From Nocardia vaccinii NBRC 15922 (GTDB taxonomy: Bacteria > Actinomycetota > Actinomycetes > Mycobacteriales > Mycobacteriaceae), in the NCBI RefSeq assembly GCF_001613305.1, contig NZ_BDCC01000065.1:1-64000 (forward strand): a stretch of 64,000 bases of DNA, read 5' to 3'. Shown one piece after another: positions 8,662 through 17,450 of the stretch. The notes under the pieces are model-generated. The model worked only from the letters and a program-made list of their open reading frames with translations, was not told the origin of the DNA and searched no databases. Numbering within the stretch: position 1 is the first letter of the stretch; every line of letters begins with the position of its first letter. The position numbers were made by a program, and so were the translations under genes.

Positions 8662-9342
8662 GTGAGCAGCTACGACGCCGTACGCAAGCCCGAAGCACCC
8701 GACCTCGGCGACAGGCAGCGGCAGCATTGGCAGTCCACCTACGACGCGAACCCGGAGATGTACGGGCAGGAACCAGCGGAGACCGCGGTGCGGGCCGCCG
8801 AGGTTTTCCGGGCCGCCGGCGTGCGCACGGTGCTCGAACTGGGTGCCGGGCACGGTCGTGACGCGCTGTATCTGGCGCGTGCGGGGTTCGAGGTCCATGC
8901 CACGGACTTCAGCGAGACGGGCCTGAACCAATTGCGTGCGCGCGCCCGCGCCGACGGTCATGCCGGTGTCACCATCCAGATCCTCGACGTGCGGGAACCC
9001 TTGCCGTTGGCCGATGAATCGACGGATGCGGTGTACGCTCACATGCTGTTGTGTATGGCGTTGTCCACCAACCAGATTCGTGTTCTGGTCGAGGAGATCC
9101 GGCGGGTGTTGCGGCCCGGCGGTGTCCTGTTCTACACGGTGCGCCACACCGGCGACGCGCACTACGGTGCCGGTATCGACCATGGTGACGACATCTACGA
9201 GCACGGCGGGTTCGCGGTGCACTTCTTCTCCCGAGCTCTGGTCGAGGACCTCGCAACCGGCTGGGATCTGCAGCAGATCGGTGAATTCGAGGAAGGCGCG
9301 CTGCCGCGCCGCTTGTGGAGTATCACCCAGACTCGCCGCTGA
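8662..9342 (+). CDS. Class I SAM-dependent methyltransferase
   Basis: 226 residues from GTG 8662; TTG 8632 is the longest alternative. Motif I is VLELGAGHGRDALYLA, followed by the acidic end of strand 2 (VHATDFS), motif II around ILDVREPLPL, and the RRVLRPGGVLFYTVRH region. The N-terminal HWQSTYDANPEMYGQEP pattern is common in tellurite-resistance/thiopurine-like methyltransferases next to metal genes. It follows the ArsR-CDF operon with a 90-bp gap and may be co-transcribed. Substrate unknown. Confidence 0.88.
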   Translation: MSSYDAVRKPEAPDLGDRQRQHWQSTYDANPEMYGQEPAETAVRAAEVFRAAGVRTVLELGAGHGRDALYLARAGFEVHATDFSETGLNQLRARARADGHAGVTIQILDVREPLPLADESTDAVYAHMLLCMALSTNQIRVLVEEIRRVLRPGGVLFYTVRHTGDAHYGAGIDHGDDIYEHGGFAVHFFSRALVEDLATGWDLQQIGEFEEGALPRRLWSITQTRR

Positions 9343-9477
9343 ACACACCGAGCGGCTCGGCGGCTGGTGTAGGCGCCGTAGCCGACTCGCAATGACCGCG
9401 ACGACGCGTAGCTCTACGTCCTCGCCTGCCGTCTTCGGATCGCTCCATGGATCGGATCCGAGGTGGCTCGATACCGG

Positions 9478-9640
9478 TCAGGCCGGTCGGGCGTCCACGG
9501 GTAGTCCGGCGAGTGCCCACTCGAGCATGCCTTGATCCAGGCGTTTGAGCGCGCGACCGGCGGTGCGAGCGATCCGGACGGCGTCGGGTGCCATGACGCA
9601 GTAGGCGCCCCGGCAGTACCGATTCACGATGTTCGAGCCG
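9478..9640 (-). pseudogene. C-terminal remnant of an ArsR-rhodanese fusion protein
   Basis: The minus strand encodes a short frame containing the rhodanese active-site loop YCRGAYC followed by VMAPDAVRIA and MLEWALAGLPV, then TGA at 9478-9480. This is the typical C-terminal end of actinobacterial ArsR-type regulators fused to a rhodanese domain. The winged helix and most of the rhodanese domain are missing, because the stop region of the cupredoxin gene follows directly. I infer a truncated remnant. The flanking bases 9343-9477 hold nothing recognisable. Confidence 0.55.
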
Positions 9641-9655
9641 CCGGGACTGAACCGA

Positions 9656-10294
9656 TCACGTCTGCGGCGCGACGATGAATGTCCCGATCATGCCTTTCTG
9701 AATGTGGCCCGGCACCGGGCACACATACCGATATTCGCCAGCTGTATCGGCGGTGAAGGTCAGCGTCTGGGCGTGCATCTCGGCCGGCCGGGAGGCACCG
9801 AGCGCTGACAGCGCGGCTCCTGCGAAGGCGGGCGTAACCATCATAATCGGCATGGGGGACGACGTCCTGGTAGTGGTGACTACCAGTCCATGCGCCATGT
9901 CGCCGTCGGCGTTGATCACCTCCATGGTGACATGCGCGCCGAACGGCACTGTCACCGTGGGATTGTCCATTCCGGCGATCCGGAAATTCTCTGCGGGCAT
10001 GGACGGACTGGCCAGCACCGCCAGACGCACATCGCGACCGGTGAAGGTGAGCGCATGTCGTCCCTGATCGACTGTGCCGCCGGCAGGGATCTGCGCACCT
10101 AGCGCCATGGCGTCGGCATCATCGACGCGCGGTCCCGGTGCATCGCGAAGCCGTGATCCCATGACGGTTCCCGAATCACCACCCATCATCGAGCCGGGAC
10201 CACCACGCACCATCAACCCGACTCCGAAACCCGTGAGGACGATCGCAGCAATCACTGCTGCCGACACCAGGAGGACAATGCGTGTGCGGTTCAT
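9656..10294 (-). CDS. Membrane-anchored cupredoxin (plastocyanin-like copper protein)
   Basis: 212 residues. A single N-terminal membrane helix (IVLLVSAAVIAAIVLTGFGVGL) is followed by a Met/Gly-rich linker and a C-terminal cupredoxin domain. Type 1 copper ligands are visible: His in DMAHGLVV, then Cys, His and Met in YVCPVPGHIQKGM. The domain should face the cell exterior as an electron carrier or copper-binding protein. It is on the same strand as, and downstream of, the lpqS-cysK2-MFS genes, supporting a copper function for the block. Confidence 0.88.
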   Translation of the reverse strand: MNRTRIVLLVSAAVIAAIVLTGFGVGLMVRGGPGSMMGGDSGTVMGSRLRDAPGPRVDDADAMALGAQIPAGGTVDQGRHALTFTGRDVRLAVLASPSMPAENFRIAGMDNPTVTVPFGAHVTMEVINADGDMAHGLVVTTTRTSSPMPIMMVTPAFAGAALSALGASRPAEMHAQTLTFTADTAGEYRYVCPVPGHIQKGMIGTFIVAPQT

Positions 10295-10453
10295 ACCGAT
10301 CCCGTCCGTTCGCTCACCGTGGACTCACTATCTGCGGAAGCATTGCCGTAGTGAAAGGGACCTCCCTACCAGAAGTCCCTGGCAAATGTCCTCGAGTCAC
10401 GCCGTTCGGTTCCCTGCCCGCTTTCTGATCCCGTCCGCCGTCGGGAAATCGAG

Positions 10454-11767
10454 TTATGGCCGGCTGACTGCGCGTACCGGAGGCCTGTCGCGGGCGTAGC
10501 GGTCGGTGTCCATCATGGCGATCGGGTCGGCGATCATCGGCTCTTCGGCCGGGCGTCGGCGGTCGAGTATGCCCAACGCGCCCGCCGCCAGCGCCCCGAT
10601 GACGATCAGCCCGGCCCATACCGTCCACTCGACCCCGGCCGTCCGCGCGGCGCCGACCACCGCACCGGTGGCCAGATTGCCGCCCAGGATCCCCACTCCC
10701 ACCACGGTGTTGTAGAAGCCGTAGTGAGTAGCCACCAGCGTGCCGCCCGATAACGAGACCACGGTGTCCATCTCGAACGGGAACACCGCCGCCGTTCCGA
10801 TCGCCAACAGTGCCGCCGACACCATCAGCGCCGCAACCGCCCCGGCCGTGCCGAATATCCGCGGACCGGGCACGATCGCCAGCGGCGCGAACGATACCGC
10901 CATCGTGCCGACGCCGACGATCAGGCTGCGGCCGCTACCCCAGCGGTTTTTGAACCAGGCGGTGATCCGCAGCTGCCCGGCCACCGCGACGACTCCTGAG
11001 ATCACGAACACCGCCGAGGTCAGGGCCTGCGCCCGTGCCCGATCAAGGTATTCGGCCTGCAACGGCAGAGCCAGATATACCTGGAAGGACAGCACATACG
11101 AGCCGATCATGGCCACCGCGAAGGCAACGAACCGGCGGTTCGCGACCACCGTTCGCCAATCGTGCAGGACCGATGTCTTCACCTTGGATGTTTCGGCACG
11201 CCGAGCCGGCAGCGCGAACAGTTGCGCCACCGTCAACGCGGCGAACACCACCGCCGCTGCTCCCGCCGTGATCCGAAAATCCAACGCCATCAACGCGAGC
11301 CCGACCAGCGGTCCCGCGAGGATGCCGGCCTGATAGAACATGTTGAACACCGCGAACGCCTCCAGCCGGCGTTCTCCGGCGTCCGCGGCCAGATAGGCAC
11401 GGACCGCGGGATTGAACAATGCGCCCGCGAAACCCGTTGCCGCCGAAGCGATCAGCACAGCAGGCAACGAGGTCGCGAAGACCAGTAGCCCGAAACCCGC
11501 TGTGCGCAGCAGGCATCCGGCCACGATCAGCGGTTTGTAGCCGAGCCGGTCGGCCAGCGTGCCGCCGACCAGGAACATGCCCTGCTGGGAAAAGTTGCGC
11601 ACGCCCAGCACCAGCCCGACCGCCCACGCCGCCAAACCCAGTGGCCCGGACAGATATCCGGCCAGATACGGCATCAGCATGTAGAAACCGAGGTTGATGC
11701 CGAACTGGTTGATCATCAACAGCCGGGCGGGCAGATCGAAGCTGCGGAACTGCGTCACCGCGGTCAC
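10454..11767 (-). CDS. Major facilitator superfamily transporter (Rv0849-like)
   Basis: 437 residues with about twelve hydrophobic helices; the MFS loop motif appears as GGTLADRLGYKPLI between helices 2 and 3. GTG 11765-11767 overlaps the stop of the preceding cysteine synthase gene as GTGA, so translation is coupled. In M. tuberculosis the order lpqS-cysK2-Rv0849 is part of the RicR copper regulon; the same order is seen here. The substrate is unknown; a thiol compound or drug is plausible. A much longer open frame running on to 12880 is only a shadow of the upstream gene. Confidence 0.88.
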   Translation of the reverse strand: MTAVTQFRSFDLPARLLMINQFGINLGFYMLMPYLAGYLSGPLGLAAWAVGLVLGVRNFSQQGMFLVGGTLADRLGYKPLIVAGCLLRTAGFGLLVFATSLPAVLIASAATGFAGALFNPAVRAYLAADAGERRLEAFAVFNMFYQAGILAGPLVGLALMALDFRITAGAAAVVFAALTVAQLFALPARRAETSKVKTSVLHDWRTVVANRRFVAFAVAMIGSYVLSFQVYLALPLQAEYLDRARAQALTSAVFVISGVVAVAGQLRITAWFKNRWGSGRSLIVGVGTMAVSFAPLAIVPGPRIFGTAGAVAALMVSAALLAIGTAAVFPFEMDTVVSLSGGTLVATHYGFYNTVVGVGILGGNLATGAVVGAARTAGVEWTVWAGLIVIGALAAGALGILDRRRPAEEPMIADPIAMMDTDRYARDRPPVRAVSRP

Positions 11768-12890
11768 GACACCCGCTCCGAGACCGGGTCGGTAGTGGAC
11801 GGCTCGATGACGGTGGTGCAGCGAGTCCACGAGGTCACCACCCGCTCGGCCGGATGTGTCACGGTGCCCGGCTCCACGGGCGGGCCGGCATCGAGTAGGC
11901 CGTGGCGGTGGCAGTAGTCGTCGTTGTAGACGGTGTCGAAGTAGCGGTGTGGCCCGTCGGGAAACACGGTGGCGATGCGGACGTCCGGATCGTTCACCCG
12001 CGCCAGCCACCCGGCTACCAGTGCGACCGCACCCACACTCCAGCCGCCCGACGCGTAGTGGGTGGCGGCCAGGGTGCGGCACGCCCACACCGCCTCCGAC
12101 GGTGCGACCCAATGGATTTCGTCGAAGGCGTCGTAGTCGACGTTGCGCGGGTGGATGCTCGATCCCAGCCCGCGCATCACCCGCGGTCCCGCCGGCTGGC
12201 CGAAGATGGTGGAGCCCACCGAGTCGACCCCGATCAGCCTCATCCCGGGGTTGAACCGGCGCAGCACGCGCGCCACACCCGCGGAATGCCCGCCGGTGCC
12301 GACCGCGCACACCAGCACATCCACCCGGCCCAACTGACCGGCCAGCTCGAGCGCCAGCGACTCGTACCCGGCAACATTGTCGGGGTTGTTGTACTGATCC
12401 GGGCACCACGCGCCCGGCTCGTTGTCCAGCAACTCGGCGACCCGCTCGCGGCGCGCCTGCTGCCAGCCACCGATCGGGTGCGGCTGCGCCACCAGGTCCA
12501 CCCGCGCACCGAACGCGGCGAGCATCCGCGCCACGATCGGCTCCAGCCCCGGGTCGGTGACCACCGTCACCGGGTGGCCGGAGACCATCCCGGCCAGCGC
12601 CAGACCCAATCCCAGCGTGCCGCTTGATGATTCGATGATCCGCGCGCCCGGCGTGAGCTCGCCGCGCTGCTCGGCGCAGCGCACCATGTGCACAGCAGGA
12701 CGGTCCTTCATGCCTCCCGGATTGAATCCCTCCAGCTTCGCCCAGAACCCGCGACCGCGGGGAGCCAGCGGGGCGCCGATCCACATCACCGGAGTATTGC
12801 CGACCAGCGCCTCGGGATGCCGCGCACCGGCGGGGCTGCCACGAGCGCGGCCGGAATCTCGACCGCGGCGTCGAGCACAACCTTGTTCAT
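11764..12890 (-). pseudogene. cysK2: CysK2-like PLP-dependent cysteine synthase, frameshifted near its 5' end
   Basis: The main frame carries GNTPVMWI, then FNPGGMKDRPA with the PLP lysine, the SSSGTLGLGLALAG phosphate-binding loop and VGTGGHSAGVARVL, all typical of the CysK2 branch (S-sulfocysteine/cysteine synthase). The expected start is ATG 12888-12890 (RBS AGGAAG), giving MNKVVLDAAVEIPAALV, but that frame runs into a stop soon after. The frame of GARHPEALVGNTP is reached only by a one-base shift within the GGCGGGGCTGCC stretch at 12829-12840. Either the gene is disrupted or the assembly has an indel. Downstream of that point it is intact and overlaps the MFS gene. Confidence 0.75.
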
Positions 12891-12956
12891 ATTTGTCGCT
12901 TCCTGTATCGAACCGCCGAACAGCGGTCAGGGACGTTGAGCAGGGCGGCTGACTCC

Positions 12957-12985
12957 GGCCGACGGGACGAACAACACCGTCGGCC
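12957..12985 (-). terminator. GC-rich hairpin between lpqS-like and cysK2-like genes
   Basis: Perfect 9-bp arms GGCCGACGG and CCGTCGGCC are separated by 11 bases and lie 14 bases beyond the lpqS-like stop. There is no T-tract. It could be a partial terminator or attenuator that lowers expression of the downstream genes. Confidence 0.45.
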
Positions 12986-12998
12986 TGCCGCTGACCTG

Positions 12999-13427
12999 TC
13001 AGCGCCGCGTGATACAGATCCGCGCGAGAATCCCCCGGCCACCCACCACCGGCAGCGCACCGACCGGCGGCCCCCGAACACCGCACCACGACAGGACACC
13101 GGCCATTGCACCGAGCAGCCCCGCGGCCACGACCAGGCCGAACAAATGCAGGACGGGAACAGCACCCCGGCCGCTGGGCAATAGCGAGGTCATCGGGCAG
13201 TGTCCGGCGTGCGGAACACACGGGCACTCGCAGCTATCGGACGGACCATGCGACAGACCAGCCACCGCAACCGAAACCACCGGACTATTCACCGGGACCG
13301 CCTGCGCGTGGGCGTCGGCACCATCAGCAACCACGTCACAAGTGATGGCCACAGCGATGACGAACACCACCGTGACCAACAGAGCCAGAACGGAGTCGCC
13401 GCGCCGCAACCGACCGATGGGCGTCAT
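12999..13427 (-). CDS. LpqS-like copper-regulon membrane protein
   Basis: 142 residues: an N-terminal hydrophobic segment (VLALLVTVVFVIAVAITC, whose Cys is only a weak lipobox), an extracytoplasmic Cys/His cluster (SHGPSDSCECPCVPHAGHCP), a second hydrophobic segment (VLHLFGLVVAAGLLGAMAGVL) and a basic tail. Size, topology and position ahead of cysK2 and an MFS gene match LpqS of the mycobacterial RicR regulon. It probably binds copper at the membrane. I searched upstream for a RicR/CsoR-type palindrome and did not find one. The assignment relies mainly on synteny. Confidence 0.65.
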   Translation of the reverse strand: MTPIGRLRRGDSVLALLVTVVFVIAVAITCDVVADGADAHAQAVPVNSPVVSVAVAGLSHGPSDSCECPCVPHAGHCPMTSLLPSGRGAVPVLHLFGLVVAAGLLGAMAGVLSWCGVRGPPVGALPVVGGRGILARICITRR

Positions 13428-14099
13428 CGCCCACTCACACCGGAGACGATCATCATCAGCCGATCACCGGGTCCTGGCCCGAGATCGGCACCACACCACG
13501 CGATCGCGCAGTACGGATCCCGGATGCTCGCCGATCCCAGCCATCGGACACGAACCCCTTTCACCAACCACATTGTCCCCGAGCAGATCTCAGACACCCA
13601 CAACCACAACAGCAGCGTCGAGGATTGCCGGCACGCCAGGCGAGACTACCTTCCGTCCGCCCGGTTCGCAGCGACGACGCGACCCGCTGCATGAACCACA
13701 CGACCTTGATCGGACATCGCCGCAGCATTCAACCGTGCCCGGCATCGACCGTCACCTCCGGCACGGTTCCCAGCACCGGCGAACCACGCATCACACCCGT
13801 CGTGGCGATGACACCGCGGGAATCGCCGCGCCGACAGCAGCGCTCCCGACAACCCTCACCAGGTGAGCGCGTCGGGTGCGCGGCTCGCGTCGGGCGCCGC
13901 CCGGGATGAGTCCACAGCGCCACACATCCGGCGAAACCTGTTGCGCCCGCGGAAGTCCGCTCATGCCGACGCGCGAGCAGGGTCACGATGGAACTATGGC
14001 TGCTGAGCGTGATCGAGGCACAGTATTGCCAGAAGTACGTAGAGGAGCCGTCCGATTCGTTCAAGACGATTGCGGGAACCGCGGCGTTGACTGGACGGT
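13428..14099. other. 672-bp region without a supportable gene
   Basis: Open frames exist on both strands, the longest on the plus strand opposite lpqS, but they show repetitive Thr/Pro/Arg translations, no ribosome sites and no family features. A 61-codon minus-strand frame (13424-13609) ends in an ATGA overlap with the lpqS start; I see no other support for it. Confidence 0.4.
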
Positions 14100-14522
14100 A
14101 TGAGACCCGTTGTCAACGCCATCACTCTCGCGGTCGACGACCTCGACCGCGCTCTGTCCTTCTATCGCGATGGGCTGGGGTTGCCCACACCGGGAATCGT
14201 GGGAACCGAGTTCGGCGGTGACGGTGAGCCTGCCGGTGACGTCGTCATGTTCACCCTCGAGAATGGACTTGTTCTGGCTCTGTACTCCCGCACCGATCTG
14301 GCGCTCGATGCCGGGGTCGGCCTCGGGCGGATGACCGGCTCTCCGTTCAGTCTCGGTTGGTTCGTCCACAGTCGTGAAGAGGTCGAACAGGTGCTGGCGC
14401 AGGCGCAGCGGGCCGGTGGCACGATCGTTCGGCCCGCGCGGGAGCGGCCCTGGCCGATCTACGCTGGATACTTCGCCGATCCCGACGGTTACCTCTGGGA
14501 GGTCGTGTACTTCCACGGCTGA
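14100..14522 (+). CDS. VOC (glyoxalase/bleomycin-resistance) family protein
   Basis: 140 residues with a complete pair of beta-alpha-beta-beta-beta units. The first starts at VNAITLAVDDLDRALSFYRDGLGL, and the second ends with YAGYFADPDGYLWEVVYF, including the conserved Glu of the metal site. It is unrelated in detail to the VOC protein at 829-1254. It stands alone between unrelated genes, and its ligand is unknown. Confidence 0.88.
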   Translation: MRPVVNAITLAVDDLDRALSFYRDGLGLPTPGIVGTEFGGDGEPAGDVVMFTLENGLVLALYSRTDLALDAGVGLGRMTGSPFSLGWFVHSREEVEQVLAQAQRAGGTIVRPARERPWPIYAGYFADPDGYLWEVVYFHG

Positions 14523-14776
14523 CCCCTCGGCGCCCCATCGACCCCACCGGCGCAGTAGGCCGACCTCACTCCACCGGCCACGACCTTGTCGCCCCGGTCG
14601 AACAGCTGCGAGAAGCGGGGCAATCTGCCGAATCCCAGCGGCCCGGGCAGGCCGCGATGGGACAATCACGGCACACAGCGCGCGGCGCGGACGACGGCCC
14701 GGGGGCGGCAACCTCGTGTCCACTGATGCACCGCGAGCGCCGCCGGTGGGCAGGCGGAGAAGATGCGAGGATAGCC

Positions 14777-14983
14777 ATGAAGACAAAGACTGGAAGCCTA
14801 CTTCTCCTGATCTGGCTGGTAGCCGGTTTCATCGCCTCGGCGCAGCGCCACTACTTCGACAGCGGTCAGATCACTTGCGCCAGCTTCGGGAACATCGCCT
14901 TGACAGTTCTCGCGGGCCCGCTCAACTATATGGGCGTCAACCCACACCTGGGCAACTGTGAACTGCCGCAACCAAGCCCGTGA
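14777..14983 (+). CDS. Small conserved two-segment membrane protein
   Basis: 68 residues from ATG 14777 with a purine-rich GCGAGGA upstream. The start gives MKTKTGSLLLLIWLVAGFIA, a hydrophobic segment; a second hydrophobic stretch covers IALTVLAGPLNYMGV. Two Cys (ITCAS and GNCEL) sit on either side of it. The pattern resembles small hypothetical membrane proteins widespread in Actinobacteria, for which I know no function. Confidence 0.7.
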   Translation: MKTKTGSLLLLIWLVAGFIASAQRHYFDSGQITCASFGNIALTVLAGPLNYMGVNPHLGNCELPQPSP

Positions 14984-15097
14984 CAGGTGACGGCAGCTCA
15001 GTGGTCCTCGGCGTCGGTTCGTCGGGGGTCATGCCGCCAACACCGATGCCGGTGGTGGGTTCGCAGCGGCCGGAGACCTTCGGCCCGCCGACGACTG

Positions 15098-16051
15098 CTA
15101 CATGTCGTGCTCCCAGCTGCCGCGCGTGTCGACGTCCGCGGCGTCCGCCAGCGCCTCCAGCTCCGCGATCTCCTCGTCGGCGAGCTCGATGCCGTGAGCT
15201 CGGACCAACCCGTCGATGTAATCCGCCTTCGTGACCCCGATGATCGGGGTGGTCCCCTTGGCGATGGCCCAGGCGGCGGCGACGTCGGCGGCGGACGCGC
15301 CTCGGTCCTCGCCGATCGCCCCCATCTTGTCCGTCAGCGCCTGCAGCCGGGGCAGGATGCCGTTGTACACGGCCGCCCGGCTGCTGCCCTCCGGCAGCGG
15401 ATGGGCCGGGCTGTACCTGCCGGTCAGCGCCCCTTGCTCGAGGACCATGTAGGAAAAGAACCGCACGTCGTGCTCGCGGCAGTGCTCGAGAATTCCCGCG
15501 CGCTCAGAGCTCCGGTACAGGAGACTGTAGTGGTTCTGGACCGCCTCCACACGGAAGCCGGCCTCGCCGAGGATCTGATCGGCAAGAGCGATCTGGTTCA
15601 TGTTGTGGTTCGAGACGCCGACATGCCTGATCCTGCCGCTCTGCAGTAGCGGAATCAGAAGCGGCGTCCAACGGGCCACGTCGGCAGGGTTGTGGATCCA
15701 GTACAGATCCACGTAGTCCGTGCCCATTCGGTCGAGGCTCTGCTCCAGCATGTCCGCGACCGGATCGTCGCCGTCGGCCGCGATTTGCGGGGTGAACTTC
15801 GTCGACAGCTGGTACTCGCTGCGGGCGTAGCCCTTCAGCGCCTGAGCCAGGACCGTCTCGGAGTGGCCCATGCCGTACACCACCGCGGTGTCCCACAGGG
15901 TGAACCCGGTCGATTGCGCCTTCTCGACGACCTCTCGCAGGCCGGACGCGGTCAGCTGACTGCCGAAATAGCCGTCGCCTGCCTCGCCGCTGTCTCCCCA
16001 GGCCCACGTGCCCAGCGCCACCGCCGGCACCGTCAGCGCCTTGCTCGTCAT
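15098..16051 (-). CDS. Aldo/keto reductase
   Basis: 317 residues with a GGAGGTAGGAC ribosome site before the ATG. The TIM-barrel tetrad is visible: Asp and Tyr in LWDTAVVYGMGHSE, Lys in LSTKF, and His in LYWIHNP. The NADPH-binding end of the barrel includes TTPIIGVTKADYI. The substrate is not predictable. It is divergent from an HTH regulator with 137 bp between them, and that regulator probably controls it. Confidence 0.92.
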   Translation of the reverse strand: MTSKALTVPAVALGTWAWGDSGEAGDGYFGSQLTASGLREVVEKAQSTGFTLWDTAVVYGMGHSETVLAQALKGYARSEYQLSTKFTPQIAADGDDPVADMLEQSLDRMGTDYVDLYWIHNPADVARWTPLLIPLLQSGRIRHVGVSNHNMNQIALADQILGEAGFRVEAVQNHYSLLYRSSERAGILEHCREHDVRFFSYMVLEQGALTGRYSPAHPLPEGSSRAAVYNGILPRLQALTDKMGAIGEDRGASAADVAAAWAIAKGTTPIIGVTKADYIDGLVRAHGIELADEEIAELEALADAADVDTRGSWEHDM

Positions 16052-16139
16052 GTCCTACCTCCATTGCGTGTTCTCGAGATCGTGTCGGAACGTTCGATCC
16101 CCAGGAGACCGCGATCGCCGCCACCGGAGAAGGTCGCGC

Positions 16140-16153
16140 TTATAGGGGTATAA
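16140..16153. promoter_or_regulatory. Palindromic site between AKR and HTH regulator genes
   Basis: TTATA (16140-16144) and TATAA (16149-16153) flank GGGG. The site lies between the divergent aldo/keto reductase and the XRE-family regulator, 36 bases before the regulator start. It is a candidate operator or a paired -10 region. Confidence 0.4.
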
Positions 16154-16188
16154 CCTCAACCCCCCTCGCACTGTGACCAGCGGCTACC

Positions 16189-17118
16189 GTGAATGACATG
16201 GACCAGCAGCCCGGAAACCGCGGCGAAATCCGCGACTTCCTCACCAGTCGGCGCGCCAAAATCACCCCGGCGCGGGCCGGACTGCCGACCAGCGCCCGCC
16301 GCCGGGTCGCCGGGCTGCGGCGCGAAGAGGTCGCCGTCCTCGCCGGCGTGAGCACGGAGTGGTACACGCGGCTGGAGAAGGGGCACATCGGCGGCATGTC
16401 CGAAGACGTCCTCGACGCGGTCGCTCGCGCCCTGCAACTGGACGACGACGAACGCACCTACCTGTTCGACCTGGCCCGGTCATCGCGGCCCGAGAGTCGC
16501 ACACCGTCGCGTCGTAGGGACGTCGAGGTCCCGCCCCAGGTCCAGTGGCTGCTGGACTCCATGACGATGTCCTCGGCGTTCGTACGCAACGGCCGCACGG
16601 ACGTCGTCGCCGGCAACCCCCTGGCCCGAGCCCTGTACGCGCCGATGTTCGACAGCGCCACCATCGACCAGCGCGGCCGCCCCAACATCGCCCGCTACAT
16701 CTTCCTCGACCTCGGCGCGCATGACTTCTTCGTCGACTGGGATGCCGCCGGTATCGCCACCGCCGCCCTGCTGCGCGCCGAGGCCGGGCGTGAGCCCCGC
16801 GACCGGGCACTGCGCGAACTCGTCGGCGAGCTGTGCACCCTCAGCTCCGAGTTCCGCGGCCTATGGGCCGCGCACGACGTCCTGATCCGCCACGACGGCA
16901 TCAAACGGCTCCAGCACCCCGACGTCGGCCACCTGGAACTGACCTTCCAGTCCCTCGACCTACCCCTGTCCGGCCGAGCCGTGCACAACCTGATCACATA
17001 CACCGCCGAACCCGGCACCGCATCCGAAGACCGGCTCAAACTCCTCGCCAGCTGGGCAGCTACGCAATCTCGGGCGGCGGAGCCCACCCGCCACTCCCCT
17101 GCGCCCGGGCCGCTCTGA
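16189..17118 (+). CDS. XRE-family regulator with MmyB-like ligand domain
   Basis: 309 residues from GTG 16189; ATG 16198 is possible. The N-terminal HTH is preceded by FLTSRRAKITPARAGLP and contains RRVAGLRREEVAVLAGVSTEWYTRLEKG, the signature of the MmyB/helix_turn_helix group. The C-terminal domain (about residues 105-270) starts QWLLDSMTMSSAFVRNGRTDVVAGNPLARAL, the PAS-like ligand domain. In this family the usual target is a divergent oxidoreductase; here that is the aldo/keto reductase. Confidence 0.92.
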   Translation: MNDMDQQPGNRGEIRDFLTSRRAKITPARAGLPTSARRRVAGLRREEVAVLAGVSTEWYTRLEKGHIGGMSEDVLDAVARALQLDDDERTYLFDLARSSRPESRTPSRRRDVEVPPQVQWLLDSMTMSSAFVRNGRTDVVAGNPLARALYAPMFDSATIDQRGRPNIARYIFLDLGAHDFFVDWDAAGIATAALLRAEAGREPRDRALRELVGELCTLSSEFRGLWAAHDVLIRHDGIKRLQHPDVGHLELTFQSLDLPLSGRAVHNLITYTAEPGTASEDRLKLLASWAATQSRAAEPTRHSPAPGPL

Positions 17119-17166
17119 TCCGTCGCGGTTCGCCGGGAACGTCAACGTGCGCTGCCACGGCGTATG

Positions 17167-17450
17167 TCACTGCCGACCAGGCCGGACCGTGCGGGGCGAT
17201 GCGCGAGGGTCACCTTCCGGCGATCTCCCACACGGCAGGCACGCCAGCGGTCGAAACCCCTTGTGCAGCAGCACATCGGCGGCATCCTCGGTGATAATCG
17301 TCCTGCGCGCACCGACACCGGTGGAGTCGGCCTGCCCGGCGATATCGGCGTCGCGTGGTCCGAGCAGTCCGACGCCGCGCGGTTCGGACCGAATGAAGGC
17401 GCGGATGGTGGATACACCGGCGCGGTCAACGTCCCGGTAGTGGATTCTTG
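17167..17450 (-). pseudogene. Possible gene remnant downstream of the WXG100-like gene
   Basis: The minus strand contains a frame with good third-position GC and plausible protein content (STIRAFIRSEPRGVGLLG and TIITEDAADVLLHKGFRPLA). It has no start of its own outside the preceding gene, whose 3' end overlaps it in another frame. I cannot name a family. It may be the 3' part of a gene whose beginning is lost. Treat the coding status as uncertain. Confidence 0.25.

Noticed and set aside
10454..12880. An 808-codon minus-strand frame that would merge the MFS transporter with a long N-terminal extension
   Set aside because: The upstream part has Arg/Gly-rich translation and lies opposite in frame to the clear cysteine synthase motifs; the GTGA overlap at 11764-11767 gives a proper MFS start.
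13428..13600. A RicR/CsoR-type palindrome upstream of the lpqS-like gene
   Set aside because: I read this region for TACCC...GGGTA-like symmetry and found none; regulation by copper there rests on synteny only.
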